Source: Clostridia bacterium (lineage in GTDB: Bacteria; Bacillota; Clostridia; Christensenellales; Aristaeellaceae). From it: a DNA stretch of 36,759 nt. How positions within the stretch are numbered: the first letter of the stretch is position 1; each line of letters begins with the position of its first letter. Where the stretch lies: positions 1 through 36,759 of the forward strand of contig JAFURI010000098.1 of the NCBI GenBank assembly GCA_017471885.1, in the 5' to 3' direction. The position numbers and the translations under genes are program-made. Below are positions 6,383 through 15,353 of this stretch, piece after piece. Below the pieces are notes generated by a model. The model had not been told where the DNA came from, made no database searches, and saw only the letters and a program-made list of their open reading frames with translations.

Positions 6383-7744
6383 ATGAACGTGAGGATTGTT
6401 TTGATTGGCCTGGGAACCATCGGCCGGACCATACTGTCCAGCCTGTCCGGCGAGGGCCACAGCGTTACCATTATTGATGAAAGCAGAGTTAAGGTCGAAA
6501 GCCTGATCGAACGCTTCGACGTGCTGGGCGTTGTGGGCAACGGCGCCTGCCGGGATATTCAGCTGGAGGCCGGCGTGGCCGGCGCCGATCTGGTGGTGGC
6601 GCTCACACGGAGCGACGAGCTGAACATCCTTGCCTGCCTTGTCGCCCGCAAGATCGGTGCACGCAATACGATTGCCCGCGTGCGCAACCCCGACTACCGC
6701 GCGCAGATTGAAGACATGAGGGAAGACCTGGGCATTGCCATGATCGTCAATCCGGAGAGGGAGACGGCGAACGAAATATTCAACCTGATCAGCCTTCCCT
6801 CTGTGGCGAATATTGAACGCTTTGCCAAGGGTAGGGCGTATCTGGTGGAGATTGTGGTGGAGAAGGGGTGCTCGCTGGTCGGCGAAACGCTGATTTCGTT
6901 GGGCAAAAAGCTTACGACGAAGGTGCTGATCTGCGCCGTGCAGCGCGGAGGCGAGGTGATTATTCCCTCGGGCGGATTCCGCATCGAGGAGGGCGACCGC
7001 ATCCACTTTACCTCAGAGGCGAGGGCGCTGGGCGATTTCCTTGCCGAGACGGATCTGGTTCGTTCGCCCCTGAGGAATGTGATGATCGTGGGCGGAGGCA
7101 GAATCGGTTACTATCTTGCCGACTCGCTGTCGAAGAAGAAGTACGCCGTTAAAATGATCGAAAGCAGGAGCGACCATGCCTCCGAGCTGGCCCAGCAGCT
7201 GCCGGCGGTTACGGTGGTGTGCGGCAACGGCACGAAGCATGATCTCCTGATCGAAGAAGGCATCGAGGCCATGGACGCCTTTGTCGCCCTGACCGACGTG
7301 GACGAGGAGAACATGATTGTCTCCATGTTCGCCAACAAAAAGAAGGTGCGCAAGACCATCACCCAGATCAGGAACGACGAGCTCTACGCCATGCTGGACG
7401 AACTGGGAATCGACAATACGGTCTCTCCCCGGCACATCGTGGCAAGCCGCATCAGCAGCTATATCCGCGCGCTGGCCAACAAGCGCGGCAGCAATGTACT
7501 GACGCTGTATCAGCTGGTAGGCAACCGGGTGGAGGCGCTGGAGTGTGCCGCCCGCAAGCAGGAGCCGTTTCTGGGCAAACCGCTCAGGGATCTGCGCATC
7601 CGCCGGGGCTGCCTGATCGGCTGCATCATCCGAAAAAACGAGGTTATCATCCCCAACGGCGACTCACAGATCAGGCTGGGGGACAATGTGGTGGTCGTCA
7701 CCACGCACAAGAGCTTCGACGATCTGGCAGACGTGTTCGAATAA
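6383..7744 (+). CDS. trkA: Trk potassium uptake regulator TrkA
   Basis: A 453-residue TrkA with the usual duplicated layout: RCK_N (Rossmann GLGTIG near residue 8), RCK_C, second RCK_N (VGGGRIGYY near 236) and a second RCK_C ending in GDNVVVVT. It binds NAD(H) and nucleotides on the cytosolic face and gates TrkH. Start: ATG at 6383 has GGGAG only 2 nt away; GTG at 6389 (giving MRIVLIG) is 8 nt from GGGAG and may be the true start. An upstream ATG at 6335 adds 16 residues not typical of the family. trkH follows after 12 nt. TrkA is often a c-di-AMP target, not shown here. Confidence 0.95.
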   Translation: MNVRIVLIGLGTIGRTILSSLSGEGHSVTIIDESRVKVESLIERFDVLGVVGNGACRDIQLEAGVAGADLVVALTRSDELNILACLVARKIGARNTIARVRNPDYRAQIEDMREDLGIAMIVNPERETANEIFNLISLPSVANIERFAKGRAYLVEIVVEKGCSLVGETLISLGKKLTTKVLICAVQRGGEVIIPSGGFRIEEGDRIHFTSEARALGDFLAETDLVRSPLRNVMIVGGGRIGYYLADSLSKKKYAVKMIESRSDHASELAQQLPAVTVVCGNGTKHDLLIEEGIEAMDAFVALTDVDEENMIVSMFANKKKVRKTITQIRNDELYAMLDELGIDNTVSPRHIVASRISSYIRALANKRGSNVLTLYQLVGNRVEALECAARKQEPFLGKPLRDLRIRRGCLIGCIIRKNEVIIPNGDSQIRLGDNVVVVTTHKSFDDLADVFE

Positions 7745-7756
7745 GGTGATGATGCG

Positions 7757-9298
7757 ATGAATTATAAGAAGCTTGGCAGCATTCTGGGCAAAATCATGAT
7801 TCTTGAGGGAATCCTGATGCTTGCCCCCCTGGCGGTAAGCCTGATTTACCGGGAATCCTTCATCCATGTTCTTGCCTTTGCGGTTCCCATTGGTGCGCTG
7901 GCGCTTCTCGGCCTGCTGCTGCAGCTGCCCAGACCCGGGCGCAGCAGCCTGTATCAGAAGGAGGGCTTTGCGCTCACGGCGCTGGTGTGGATTGTGATGA
8001 CGCTCTTCGGCGCCGTCCCTTTCGTCATCAACGGCGACATTCCCAATTACGTCGACGCATGCTTTGAGATGATGTCCGGCTTTACCACTACCGGCGCCAG
8101 CATCATCACCGATATCACCGCCGTATCCCGCTCGACGCTGTTCTGGCGCAGCATCTCCCACTGGATCGGCGGCATGGGTATCCTTGCGTTCGTGCTGATT
8201 TTCATCCCGGAGAGCGACGACGGCTCCTCCATGCACCTGCTGCGTGCGGAAAGCCCCGGGCCGCAGGTGGGCAAGATCGTCTCCAAGATGAAGATGACGA
8301 CTCGCATCCTTTACCTGATCTATCTGGGCATGACGGTGCTTGAGATTGTGATCCTCATGCTGGACAAGCCCATTCCCGGGTATGAGGACGACAAGCTGTT
8401 CTTCAGCCTCCTGGCCACCTTCGGCTGTGCGGGTACGGGCGGCTTCGGCTTCATCCCAGGCAGCATTGAGCTGTTCCATCCCTTCTCCCAGTATGTGATG
8501 GCCGTCTTCCTGATTCTGTTCGGCTGCAACTTCAGTCTGTATTATCTGCTGCTGATCGGCAAGGCGAGGGACGTGCTGCGCAGCGAGGAATTCAGGAGCT
8601 ACTTCCTGATTATCGTGCTGGCGGTGCTGTCCGTGTTCATCAGCCTTGTGGGCAGGTTTGAGGCTTTTCCGCAAACCTACACCACGGAGGAGGCCTTCCG
8701 CCACTCCCTGTTCCAGGTAGCCTCCCTGATAACGACGGCAGGCTTCACCACCACGGACTATCATGTGTGGCCCATGCTGGGAACCATGGCGCTGGTCATC
8801 GTGATGTTCACAGGCGCGATGGCGGGCTCTACCGCCGGCGGCATCAAGCTTTCGCGCATTGTGATGGCTGTGAAGGGAGCGTACGTCATCGTCCGCAAGC
8901 TGATCAACCCGCGCTATGTACCTGTGGTCAAGTTTGAGGGCAAGACGCTGGAGCAGAAGACGATCAGCGACGTGTTCGCCTTCATCACCCTGTACTTTTT
9001 CATTTTCTTTGCGGCGATGTTCCTGCTGGCCTTCGATCCGGTGAACGGGCAGTTGGTCGCGATTGTTTCGGACGCAGGAACCTATGACGTGAAGCACGGC
9101 TTCTTCAGCAATTTTTCTGCGGTGCTGAGCTGCATCTCCAACGTGGGCCCCGGCTTTGAAGCGGTGGGCCCCTACGCCAGCTATGCACTCTACAGCTGGT
9201 TCTCCAAGATCGTCCTGATCTTCACCATGCTGCTGGGGCGTCTGGAGATTCTGCCGGTGCTGATTCTCTTCAGCAGACGGACATGGAAGCGTGTCTGA
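7757..9298 (+). CDS. trkH: TrkH family potassium transporter
   Basis: A 513-residue polytopic membrane protein with the four selectivity-filter loops of the Trk/Ktr/HKT fold: TTTGAS (near 110), GTGGFG (near 225), TTAGFTTT (near 328) and SNVGPGF (near 463). The conserved HWIGGMGI precedes the second pore unit and AGSTAGGIK follows the third. It moves potassium into the cell together with TrkA encoded 12 nt upstream. The ribosome site is weak (AAGGTGAT), in keeping with coupling to trkA. Confidence 0.97.
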   Translation: MNYKKLGSILGKIMILEGILMLAPLAVSLIYRESFIHVLAFAVPIGALALLGLLLQLPRPGRSSLYQKEGFALTALVWIVMTLFGAVPFVINGDIPNYVDACFEMMSGFTTTGASIITDITAVSRSTLFWRSISHWIGGMGILAFVLIFIPESDDGSSMHLLRAESPGPQVGKIVSKMKMTTRILYLIYLGMTVLEIVILMLDKPIPGYEDDKLFFSLLATFGCAGTGGFGFIPGSIELFHPFSQYVMAVFLILFGCNFSLYYLLLIGKARDVLRSEEFRSYFLIIVLAVLSVFISLVGRFEAFPQTYTTEEAFRHSLFQVASLITTAGFTTTDYHVWPMLGTMALVIVMFTGAMAGSTAGGIKLSRIVMAVKGAYVIVRKLINPRYVPVVKFEGKTLEQKTISDVFAFITLYFFIFFAAMFLLAFDPVNGQLVAIVSDAGTYDVKHGFFSNFSAVLSCISNVGPGFEAVGPYASYALYSWFSKIVLIFTMLLGRLEILPVLILFSRRTWKRV

Positions 9299-9341
9299 CA
9301 AGCTCTCTTTCCTCAACGCAAGATGAAACGGAGATAGTATC

Positions 9342-10460
9342 ATGAATGAGATGCCCCCGGAGGTTTGCAGGCGGAAGTGTTTTCTGATCAACATTGCATA
9401 CTTTGCCGCCATCGCCGGAATTGTGATTCTGGTGATCCGCTATGCGCTGTCTGCGCTGACGCCCTTTCTGCTTGCGGCGATGGCTGCTGCGGTGCTCAGA
9501 CCTATCGTCGGGTTCCTGAACAAACGCCTGCATCTGCCGCGCGGGGTAACGGGCGTCGCCCTGACGGTGCTGCTGTTCCTGCTGCTTGCATTCCTCGGTC
9601 TGATTCTGTTCGACCGGGTGCTTGACGCAGTCACGGCCTTCCTGCGCGCTGTTCCCGGCCTGTGGAGCGGAACGCTGATGCCGGCGCTGCGCAGTCTGTT
9701 CGAGGACTTTTCGCAGAAGCTTACCCAGATGAACGTGGAGCTCGATTTCTCCGTGGATGAGCTGATCACCCCGCTGGGAACGAGCATCACCTCGCTTTCC
9801 GCAAAGCTCCTGAGCATGGCGGGCAACGCGGCGTTCTCGCTGCCGTCGCTGCTCATCAGCGTGATCATCTGCATCGTCTCCACCCTGTTCATGCTCTTCG
9901 ACTGGGAGAAGATCACCGGCTTTGTCTATCTCCAGCTGTCCGGCAGAAACGGGGAACTGGCGCATAAGATTGTTCACCAGAGCGGCAAAACCATCAAGCA
10001 GTACATCCTGTCCTACGGACTGATTCTGCTGATCACCTTCACGGAGCTGAGCATCGGCTTTCTGCTTATCGGCTTCAGCAATCCGTTCCTTCTGGCGGCG
10101 CTGATTTCCGTGTTTGATATTCTGCCGGTGGTCGGCTGCGGCGGCGTGCTGATCCCGTGGATGCTGGTCAGCTTTATTGTCGGCAATTCGTCCGCGGGCG
10201 TGGGGCTGCTGCTGCTCTACGTTGTGGTGACGATCGTCCGCAATGCGACGGAGCCGAAGATTGTCGGTCAGCAGGTGGGCCTCCATCCGCTGGTGACGCT
10301 GATGTCCATGGTTGTCGGCAGCTCGCTGATGGGCGGCGTTGGCCTGTTCGGTCTTCCCATCGCGCTGGCCGTCATCACAAAGATGAACCGCGAGGGCGTG
10401 ATCCATCTGTTCAGGACTGCGCCGGAAAAGCCTGAAGGCGGCAAAAAGAATGCAAAATAA
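9342..10460 (+). CDS. AI-2E family (YtvI-like) membrane permease
   Basis: A 372-residue membrane protein of the AI-2E transporter family: N-terminal hydrophobic pair (about 15-50), segment near 68-90, a central soluble stretch (about 100-145), then a C-terminal block of helices with FDILPVVGCG and the family's EPKIVGQQVGLHPLVTL. Firmicute members include YtvI, a sporulation membrane protein of unknown substrate; others act as Na+/H+ antiporters or exporters. I cannot assign a substrate. ATG start with GGAG upstream; 43 nt after trkH, probably in the same transcript, which ends at the terminator at 10471. Confidence 0.85.
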   Translation: MNEMPPEVCRRKCFLINIAYFAAIAGIVILVIRYALSALTPFLLAAMAAAVLRPIVGFLNKRLHLPRGVTGVALTVLLFLLLAFLGLILFDRVLDAVTAFLRAVPGLWSGTLMPALRSLFEDFSQKLTQMNVELDFSVDELITPLGTSITSLSAKLLSMAGNAAFSLPSLLISVIICIVSTLFMLFDWEKITGFVYLQLSGRNGELAHKIVHQSGKTIKQYILSYGLILLITFTELSIGFLLIGFSNPFLLAALISVFDILPVVGCGGVLIPWMLVSFIVGNSSAGVGLLLLYVVVTIVRNATEPKIVGQQVGLHPLVTLMSMVVGSSLMGGVGLFGLPIALAVITKMNREGVIHLFRTAPEKPEGGKKNAK

Positions 10461-10462
10461 CA

Positions 10463-10506
10463 AAAAAAGAGGCGCGCACAGTCATTGTCGGCTGTGCGCG
10501 CCTTTG
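10463..10506. terminator. Bidirectional terminator between convergent genes
   Basis: An 11-bp perfect stem GGCGCGCACAG (10471-10481) / CTGTGCGCGCC (10492-10502), with an A-run before it (10462-10468) and T's after it. It serves the AI-2E gene on the plus strand and the M20 peptidase operon on the minus strand. Confidence 0.9.
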
Positions 10507-10536
10507 CTTTGTCCGGGATGCAATAGCCTGTCTGTG

Positions 10537-11970
10537 TCAGCAGCTGCGGATCAGCCGCTGATAGAAGCGGACGGTCTTCAGGATGGTTTCTACGGGAACG
10601 CGCTCGTCGTTGCCGTGGATCATGCCGCGCTCCTCCTTGCTCAGCGCCATTGCCGAGAAGCGGTACACGCTGTCGGATACCTGCGCCCAGTGCCGGGAGT
10701 CCGAGCAGGCGAGCATCAGGTAGGGGGAGACCAGCACGTCGCCCCATGTGGAGCGGATGGCGCTCTTCAGCCGCTGCCAGCCCTCTCCGTCCGTACGGGA
10801 TACGGGGGAAGGCGCCATGCCGTGGACGATCTCCACCCGGATATCCTTGTCTCCGCAGGTCTTCTGCAGATAGGCGGCGGCGGACTCGGGCGTTTCATTG
10901 CCGATGAGCCGCAGGTTTGCGCCTACCCAAGCCTTGGGCGGAAGAACGTTGGAGGCTGCGCTGCCCTGCATCTGGGTGAAGGCGACGGTGGTGCGCACCA
11001 GAGCGTTGAGTTCGCCGCCGGAGAGACGGCAGATCAGGTTCAGCACCGGCGCAAAGCACCACAGGTTGGCGAAAATCAGCCGGAAGAGAAAGGTGCTGCG
11101 GCGGCCCATCAGATCAAACATCTGCCGCGCAGGCTCCGTCAGCGTGAAGGGGAAGGGATGGCTTTCGATGCGGCTCACGGCCCTGGCCAGCCGTCCCACA
11201 GGCGTATGGGGAGGCGGGGTGGAGGCGTGTCCGCCCCGGGTTTCGAGGATCAGCTTCACGTCGGTGGGGCCCTTTTCGCCGATGCCGATGAGCGCGCAGG
11301 GCTCCTTCACCCCGGGGAAGACGTTCTCCACCACCGCGCCGCCCTCGTCCAGCACGAAGGCTGCCTTTACGCCGCGCTCCGTAAGCCGGCGCACGATAGC
11401 AGGACACCCGTCGCCGCTGATCTCCTCGTCGCCGGCGAAGGTCAGGTACAGGTCGTTGGACGGAACAAAGCCCTGGGCAATCAGGTTATCCGCGGCCTCC
11501 AGCACGCCCAGCAGCGTACCCTTGGTATCCAGCGTGCCGCGGCCCCACAGAACACCGTCCTCAAGGATCGCGTCAAAGGCGGGCTTCGACCACAGATTTT
11601 CGTCTGCCGGCACCACGTCGTAGTGGGCCATCAGCACGCCGGGCTTGTCGGAGGATCTGCCCTTCCAGTGTAGAATCAGGCTCCGGGGGCCCGGCTTCTC
11701 AAAGGCACAGGTCTCATACACATGAGGAAAAAGCCGGGGGAGCAGGGCTTCGAAGCGCTCGAACTCTCCGTCGTCCTCCAGCGTCTTGTCACGGAAGGAG
11801 ACGGTGCGGCAGCGGATTAGCTCCTGCAGGTTGCGGACAGCCTTGTCGCTGTCGAAGACCTCGTCGGCGGGGACAGGATTTTCCTCAGGAGCAGGCACAA
11901 AGCGCAGCGCGCGGATGACCAGCACGGCAATGAAAATCGCCAATGCGGACAAAATCAGCCAGAAAAGCAT
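10537..11970 (-). CDS. M20 family metallopeptidase, membrane-anchored
   Basis: A 477-residue zinc peptidase of the M20 (ArgE/DapE/CPG2, carboxypeptidase S-like) family. Residues 1-22 form a membrane helix, then the catalytic domain: metal ligand and base motif AHYDVVP (His116, Asp118), GRGTLDTKG (Asp148), the GDEE pair (Glu182/183), VLDEGG (Asp208) and a C-terminal IHGNDER His. A dimerisation domain lies between about 225 and 390. It likely releases amino acids from small peptides or N-acyl amino acids; the substrate is unknown. Last gene of an operon with two membrane-protein genes, 15 nt after the 221-residue one. Confidence 0.92.
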   Translation of the reverse strand: MLFWLILSALAIFIAVLVIRALRFVPAPEENPVPADEVFDSDKAVRNLQELIRCRTVSFRDKTLEDDGEFERFEALLPRLFPHVYETCAFEKPGPRSLILHWKGRSSDKPGVLMAHYDVVPADENLWSKPAFDAILEDGVLWGRGTLDTKGTLLGVLEAADNLIAQGFVPSNDLYLTFAGDEEISGDGCPAIVRRLTERGVKAAFVLDEGGAVVENVFPGVKEPCALIGIGEKGPTDVKLILETRGGHASTPPPHTPVGRLARAVSRIESHPFPFTLTEPARQMFDLMGRRSTFLFRLIFANLWCFAPVLNLICRLSGGELNALVRTTVAFTQMQGSAASNVLPPKAWVGANLRLIGNETPESAAAYLQKTCGDKDIRVEIVHGMAPSPVSRTDGEGWQRLKSAIRSTWGDVLVSPYLMLACSDSRHWAQVSDSVYRFSAMALSKEERGMIHGNDERVPVETILKTVRFYQRLIRSC

Positions 11971-11985
11971 GTGATCACCTCGTTA

Positions 11986-12651
11986 TCAGAGAATGCCCTT
12001 TTTGTACAGAATGCGGCTTGCGCCCAGCGCCACCAGTGCGCCCACCGGGACGAGCACGCTCACTGAGGAGGCCAGCGCGGGGATCAGCAGGAACAGGATG
12101 ACCATGAAGGCCATGGGCGCGGCAGCGATCTTCCAGTTCTTGGAGATATAGACCACTGCCAGACCGCCGATCAGCGCGGGCATGATATTATCAAAGGCAG
12201 GGGTCAGCACGGGGGATTCCAGCACGGGCTGCAGATAGCCCAGCAGCAGCACGCCCGCGGCGATAATCAGCGTGGTGACGATGGAGGAGCTGGCGATGGC
12301 GATGGTGCTGATCACCTCGCCCTCCTCGCTGTTGGCGGAGACCTTTGCTGCCTCCATGGCGTTGAGGGCGCAGGGTACCTTGAGGCTGGTGAGGTTGCCG
12401 GTGACGAAGGAGAGGTAAGTGCCGGCCGTGCCCAGCATGGGCGCGAAGGTCAGCACCTCAATGATGCCCACCGTCCAGTAGATGGGAGCCACGCCCAGCA
12501 GTCCCCGGAAGACGTGGGTCAGCTGGGGCCATGCGTCGTAGTACACGGAGATGGCAAGCGGCACCATCAGCAGCATGGTAATGGCCAGCGCTGTCCAGAT
12601 GCGGCCGTAGAAATGCACGGAGTCGTTATAGGAACGCTTCATCAAATTCAT
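11986..12651 (-). CDS. Membrane protein of unknown function, partner of DUF5058 protein
   Basis: A 221-residue protein with about six hydrophobic segments (near 16-36, 55-75, 110-135, 145-165, 175-192, 196-215) and no motif I can assign. A conserved-looking central loop reads LNAMEAAKVSANSEEGE, between helices. Its gene lies 10 nt after the DUF5058 gene and 15 nt before the M20 peptidase gene, so the three are one operon. The two membrane proteins may form a two-part carrier for the peptidase's substrate or product. That is inference from order alone. ATG start with AAGGAGG. Confidence 0.8.
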   Translation of the reverse strand: MNLMKRSYNDSVHFYGRIWTALAITMLLMVPLAISVYYDAWPQLTHVFRGLLGVAPIYWTVGIIEVLTFAPMLGTAGTYLSFVTGNLTSLKVPCALNAMEAAKVSANSEEGEVISTIAIASSSIVTTLIIAAGVLLLGYLQPVLESPVLTPAFDNIMPALIGGLAVVYISKNWKIAAAPMAFMVILFLLIPALASSVSVLVPVGALVALGASRILYKKGIL

Positions 12652-12661
12652 CCTCCTTCCG

Positions 12662-13387
12662 TCAGGCCAGCAGAGCGGTCAGCGGGATGGACGCGGCCAT
12701 GGCGCCCAGCATGCTCAGGGGCAGCGCGTACTGCTCAAGCCACTTGACTTTGCACACCTTGATCAGCACGCCGCATACGCCCATGATCACCGCGGAAACA
12801 AGGGCCACTGCGAGGGGAATCAGCCCCGGCAGGCCCAGACGGACGTCCGCAAACAGCAGGCCGGAGAAGGCGGACACCATGCCCATGAACAGGCTGTCCA
12901 TGAAGATGGAGCTCCACTTTTCATCCTTGCGCTTGATGGAGGTCAGGCCGGACTGGATCTTCTTCAGTCCGAAAAGCACAAGTAAGATGCCCGGAATGAT
13001 GCCCAGCGTCATCACCCACGCGATGGCGGAGAAGGCGGCGGGATCGGTCACCGGGACGCCGGTGGGGATGCCGATAACCCCGGCGGTGGTGGTGGCGGCG
13101 GGCAGCTCGTAGGTCAGCGCGCCCAGCACGCTCAGCCGCAGCCAGGGGAGGGGAAGGCCGAGGAAGCTGCTCAGGGTGATGACGCCCAGCAGGATAGCTA
13201 CTGCGGGTGCTACGGTGAACAGTGCGCTGGAGGCGATGGTCTTGCCGACCACGCCCTTTTGCATGCCCAGCTGCCTGGCGCGCCGGGCGGCCTTGATCAG
13301 GAAGAAGAGGGACTGGGCCAGCACGAAGATGATCACCGCGCCGGTCAGGGCATAAAGGAAGCCGCTGTTGACGGAGAATTCTCGCAC
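12662..13387 (-). CDS. DUF5058 family membrane protein
   Basis: A 241-residue membrane protein with about six helices, matching what I know of DUF5058: an N-terminal NSGF motif, first helix, a basic loop (IKAARRARQLGM), LPLPWLRLSVLGALTYE, and a C-terminal helix pair. The start is GTG at 13387 with AAGGAG 9 nt upstream. First gene of the operon with the 221-residue membrane protein and the M20 peptidase. No function is established to my knowledge; a transport role is likely from the fold and neighbours. Confidence 0.8.
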   Translation of the reverse strand: MREFSVNSGFLYALTGAVIIFVLAQSLFFLIKAARRARQLGMQKGVVGKTIASSALFTVAPAVAILLGVITLSSFLGLPLPWLRLSVLGALTYELPAATTTAGVIGIPTGVPVTDPAAFSAIAWVMTLGIIPGILLVLFGLKKIQSGLTSIKRKDEKWSSIFMDSLFMGMVSAFSGLLFADVRLGLPGLIPLAVALVSAVIMGVCGVLIKVCKVKWLEQYALPLSMLGAMAASIPLTALLA

Positions 13388-13430
13388 GGATATACGCTCC
13401 TTTCTTGTACAGGGGATCAGAATCAGCCTT

Positions 13431-13459
13431 ATTTTACATGAGAATACTCCTCCCGTAAA
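13431..13459 (-). promoter_or_regulatory. Promoter of the DUF5058-M20 operon
   Basis: On the minus strand TTTACG (13459-13454), 17-nt spacer and TAAAAT (13436-13431), about 44 nt before the GTG start. The rest of the 345-nt gap (13388-13732) is AT-rich, holds the ABC promoter at 13634 and the palindrome at 13677, and no gene that I can support. Confidence 0.55.
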
Positions 13460-13633
13460 GCCGGAAGGAGGGGAAGATGGACGATGTTTTCTCTCCGGGG
13501 ACGGCTAAATACAAAAAAAGAACAATTCGGGATAAATGCGGAAGATATGGAAGAAAACCACGAAAAACATGGGTTGGGAATGTAAAAAGTGCTTTGAATG
13601 CGCAAATTTTTGACAATGAGCTGATTTTTCATC

Positions 13634-13664
13634 TTGACGGATACGGGGGGGGATATGTTACAAT
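13634..13664 (+). promoter_or_regulatory. Promoter of the ABC importer operon
   Basis: TTGACG (13634-13639), 19-nt spacer and an extended -10 (TGTTACAAT, TACAAT at 13659-13664). Transcription would start near 13671, just before the palindrome at 13677-13702. Confidence 0.6.
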
Positions 13665-13676
13665 CATGACACATGA

Positions 13677-13702
13677 TGCAAACGGATTATGTGCCGTTTG
13701 CA
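13677..13702. promoter_or_regulatory. Palindrome in the ABC operon leader
   Basis: TGCAAACGG and CCGTTTGCA form a perfect 9-bp inverted repeat with an 8-nt spacer, directly after the predicted start point. The halves look like LacI-family half-sites (TGnAAnCG) moved apart by about one helical turn; it could also be an RNA hairpin. Either way it is well placed to control the importer. Confidence 0.55.
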
Positions 13703-13732
13703 CAAATCTGTCCGAAAGGAAGGAACCTATCT

Positions 13733-15235
13733 ATGAAGAAGCTGGTTACCCTGGTGCTGGCTGTGGCCATGATCCTGTCCGTCATGGTTATGCCCGCTTC
13801 CGCCGAAGTGCAGAAGCCCGAAAAGATCACCATCTTCATCGACGGTACTGTTGTGACTGAGCCCAACGGCCAGAAGCAGTTCGAAGAGAAGTGGGAGGAA
13901 CTGTCCGGCATCGAGCTGGAGATCATCCAGCCCGACCACGACGCTTACTATGACGTGCTGCAGCAGCAGATCGCTTCCGGCGACTGGCCCGACGTCATGA
14001 TCCTGTCCTCCACCTACTACGCCAACTATGCCAACGAAGGCGTGCTGTGGGACATGACCGAAGCCTGGGAAAACTCCAAGACCAAGAACTCCGGCCGCAT
14101 GAAGAACGAGAACGTTCTGGACGGCCTGAAGATCAACGGCCGTCTGTACGGTTTCGCTGATGCTGCCGGCGGCGGCTGCGTGACCTACATCAAGAAGGCC
14201 TGGCTGGACGCCGTGAACATGGAAGCTCCCACCACCTGGGAAGAGTATGCTGCCGTGTGCGACGCCTTCGTGAACAACGATCCTGACAAGGACGGCGTGA
14301 AGGACACCTACGCTACTGCTGCTGCCGGCTTCATCGGCGGCGAAGCTCCCTTCATCAACTACCTGCCCGAGTATTATCAGGACGCCTATCCCTCCTTCTA
14401 TCAGAATGAAGAAGGCGTGTGGGTTGACGGCTTCACCCAGCCTTCCATGAAGGCTGCCATGGAGCGCCTGAACGAAGGCTACACCAAGGGTTGGATCGAT
14501 CCCACCACCCTGACCAACGGCACCAAGGACTGCCGCAACAAGCTGTCTGACGATACCATCGGTATCTTCACCTACTGGGCCGGCACCTGGGCTACCAACC
14601 TGAAGAACCTGCTGATCAACAACAACCACGACGCCGAGCTGATCGCTCTGCCTCCCCTGGAAGGCGCTCCCGGCTTCTTTGACCGCGTGCCTCCCGTCTG
14701 GGCTATCTCCTCTACCTGTGAGAACCCCGAAGGCGTGTTCACTTACTTCATCGACACCATGCTGGACGGCGGCGACATGCAGTTCCTGTGGACCTATGGT
14801 GTGGAAGACGTGCACTACTCCTACAAGGCCGAGACCATCATGCCCGGCACCGACAAGGCTGTGACCTACGAGCAGGGCGTGTTCCACTTCCGTGAGAACC
14901 TGGAGACTCCCGGCACCACCTACACCAAGAACCACATCGATCCCGTGTCCTCCAATGCGTTCTTCGCTGAGGGCTACTATGATCCCAAGGCCGACATCGT
15001 GCTGCCCGAGAACATTGCTTCTTCCGATCTGTTCGCCGCCAACAGCCGCGCTGCCTGGATCGTGCCCTCCACCGATGAGATGAGCATGTACAACGGCGAC
15101 CTGACCACCCTGAAGAACGGCCTGATTGCCAAGGTTGCCATGGGCGAAATGACCTATGACGAAGCCATGGCCGAGTTCTCCAAGCAGGGTCAGGGCTGGT
15201 CCGATCTGATCGTCAACAGCCTGAACGCCAAGTAA
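13733..15235 (+). CDS. Extracellular sugar-binding protein, LplA type
   Basis: A 500-residue family 1 solute-binding protein of the LplA/YtcQ type used for uronate oligosaccharides. Residues 1-24 are a signal peptide (MKKLVTLVLAVAMIL...ASA) ending in a type I site rather than a lipobox: no Cys follows the hydrophobic core, so the usual lipid anchor is missing. The mature part has the typical ITIFIDG start and the DWPDVMILSS motif. Codon use is strongly biased, which suggests high expression. Start at 13733 with AAGGAAGG upstream. It heads the operon with two permeases; the pectin enzymes nearby point to pectin-derived oligosaccharides as substrate. Confidence 0.93.
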   Translation: MKKLVTLVLAVAMILSVMVMPASAEVQKPEKITIFIDGTVVTEPNGQKQFEEKWEELSGIELEIIQPDHDAYYDVLQQQIASGDWPDVMILSSTYYANYANEGVLWDMTEAWENSKTKNSGRMKNENVLDGLKINGRLYGFADAAGGGCVTYIKKAWLDAVNMEAPTTWEEYAAVCDAFVNNDPDKDGVKDTYATAAAGFIGGEAPFINYLPEYYQDAYPSFYQNEEGVWVDGFTQPSMKAAMERLNEGYTKGWIDPTTLTNGTKDCRNKLSDDTIGIFTYWAGTWATNLKNLLINNNHDAELIALPPLEGAPGFFDRVPPVWAISSTCENPEGVFTYFIDTMLDGGDMQFLWTYGVEDVHYSYKAETIMPGTDKAVTYEQGVFHFRENLETPGTTYTKNHIDPVSSNAFFAEGYYDPKADIVLPENIASSDLFAANSRAAWIVPSTDEMSMYNGDLTTLKNGLIAKVAMGEMTYDEAMAEFSKQGQGWSDLIVNSLNAK

Positions 15236-15284
15236 TTACGGTGCGCTGTTTGCAATGACAGCACATTGTGAAGGGAACCTTTTC

Positions 15285-15316
15285 GGGGCAGGGATGTGTC
15301 AAAACATCCCTGCCCC
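15285..15316 (+). terminator. Intra-operon hairpin after the binding-protein gene
   Basis: GGGGCAGGGATGT (15285-15297) pairs perfectly with ACATCCCTGCCCC (15304-15316), loop 6 nt, with no T-run. In similar operons such stems protect the binding-protein message or partly stop transcription so that more binding protein than permease is made. Confidence 0.75.
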
Positions 15317-15353
15317 CCAACCACGTTAAGATAATCTTCAAGGAGGTCATTGC

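Noticed and set aside
7664-9412. 582-codon antisense frame opposite trkH
   Set aside because: Composition rich in His and Gln, no domain, fully explained as the shadow of trkH.
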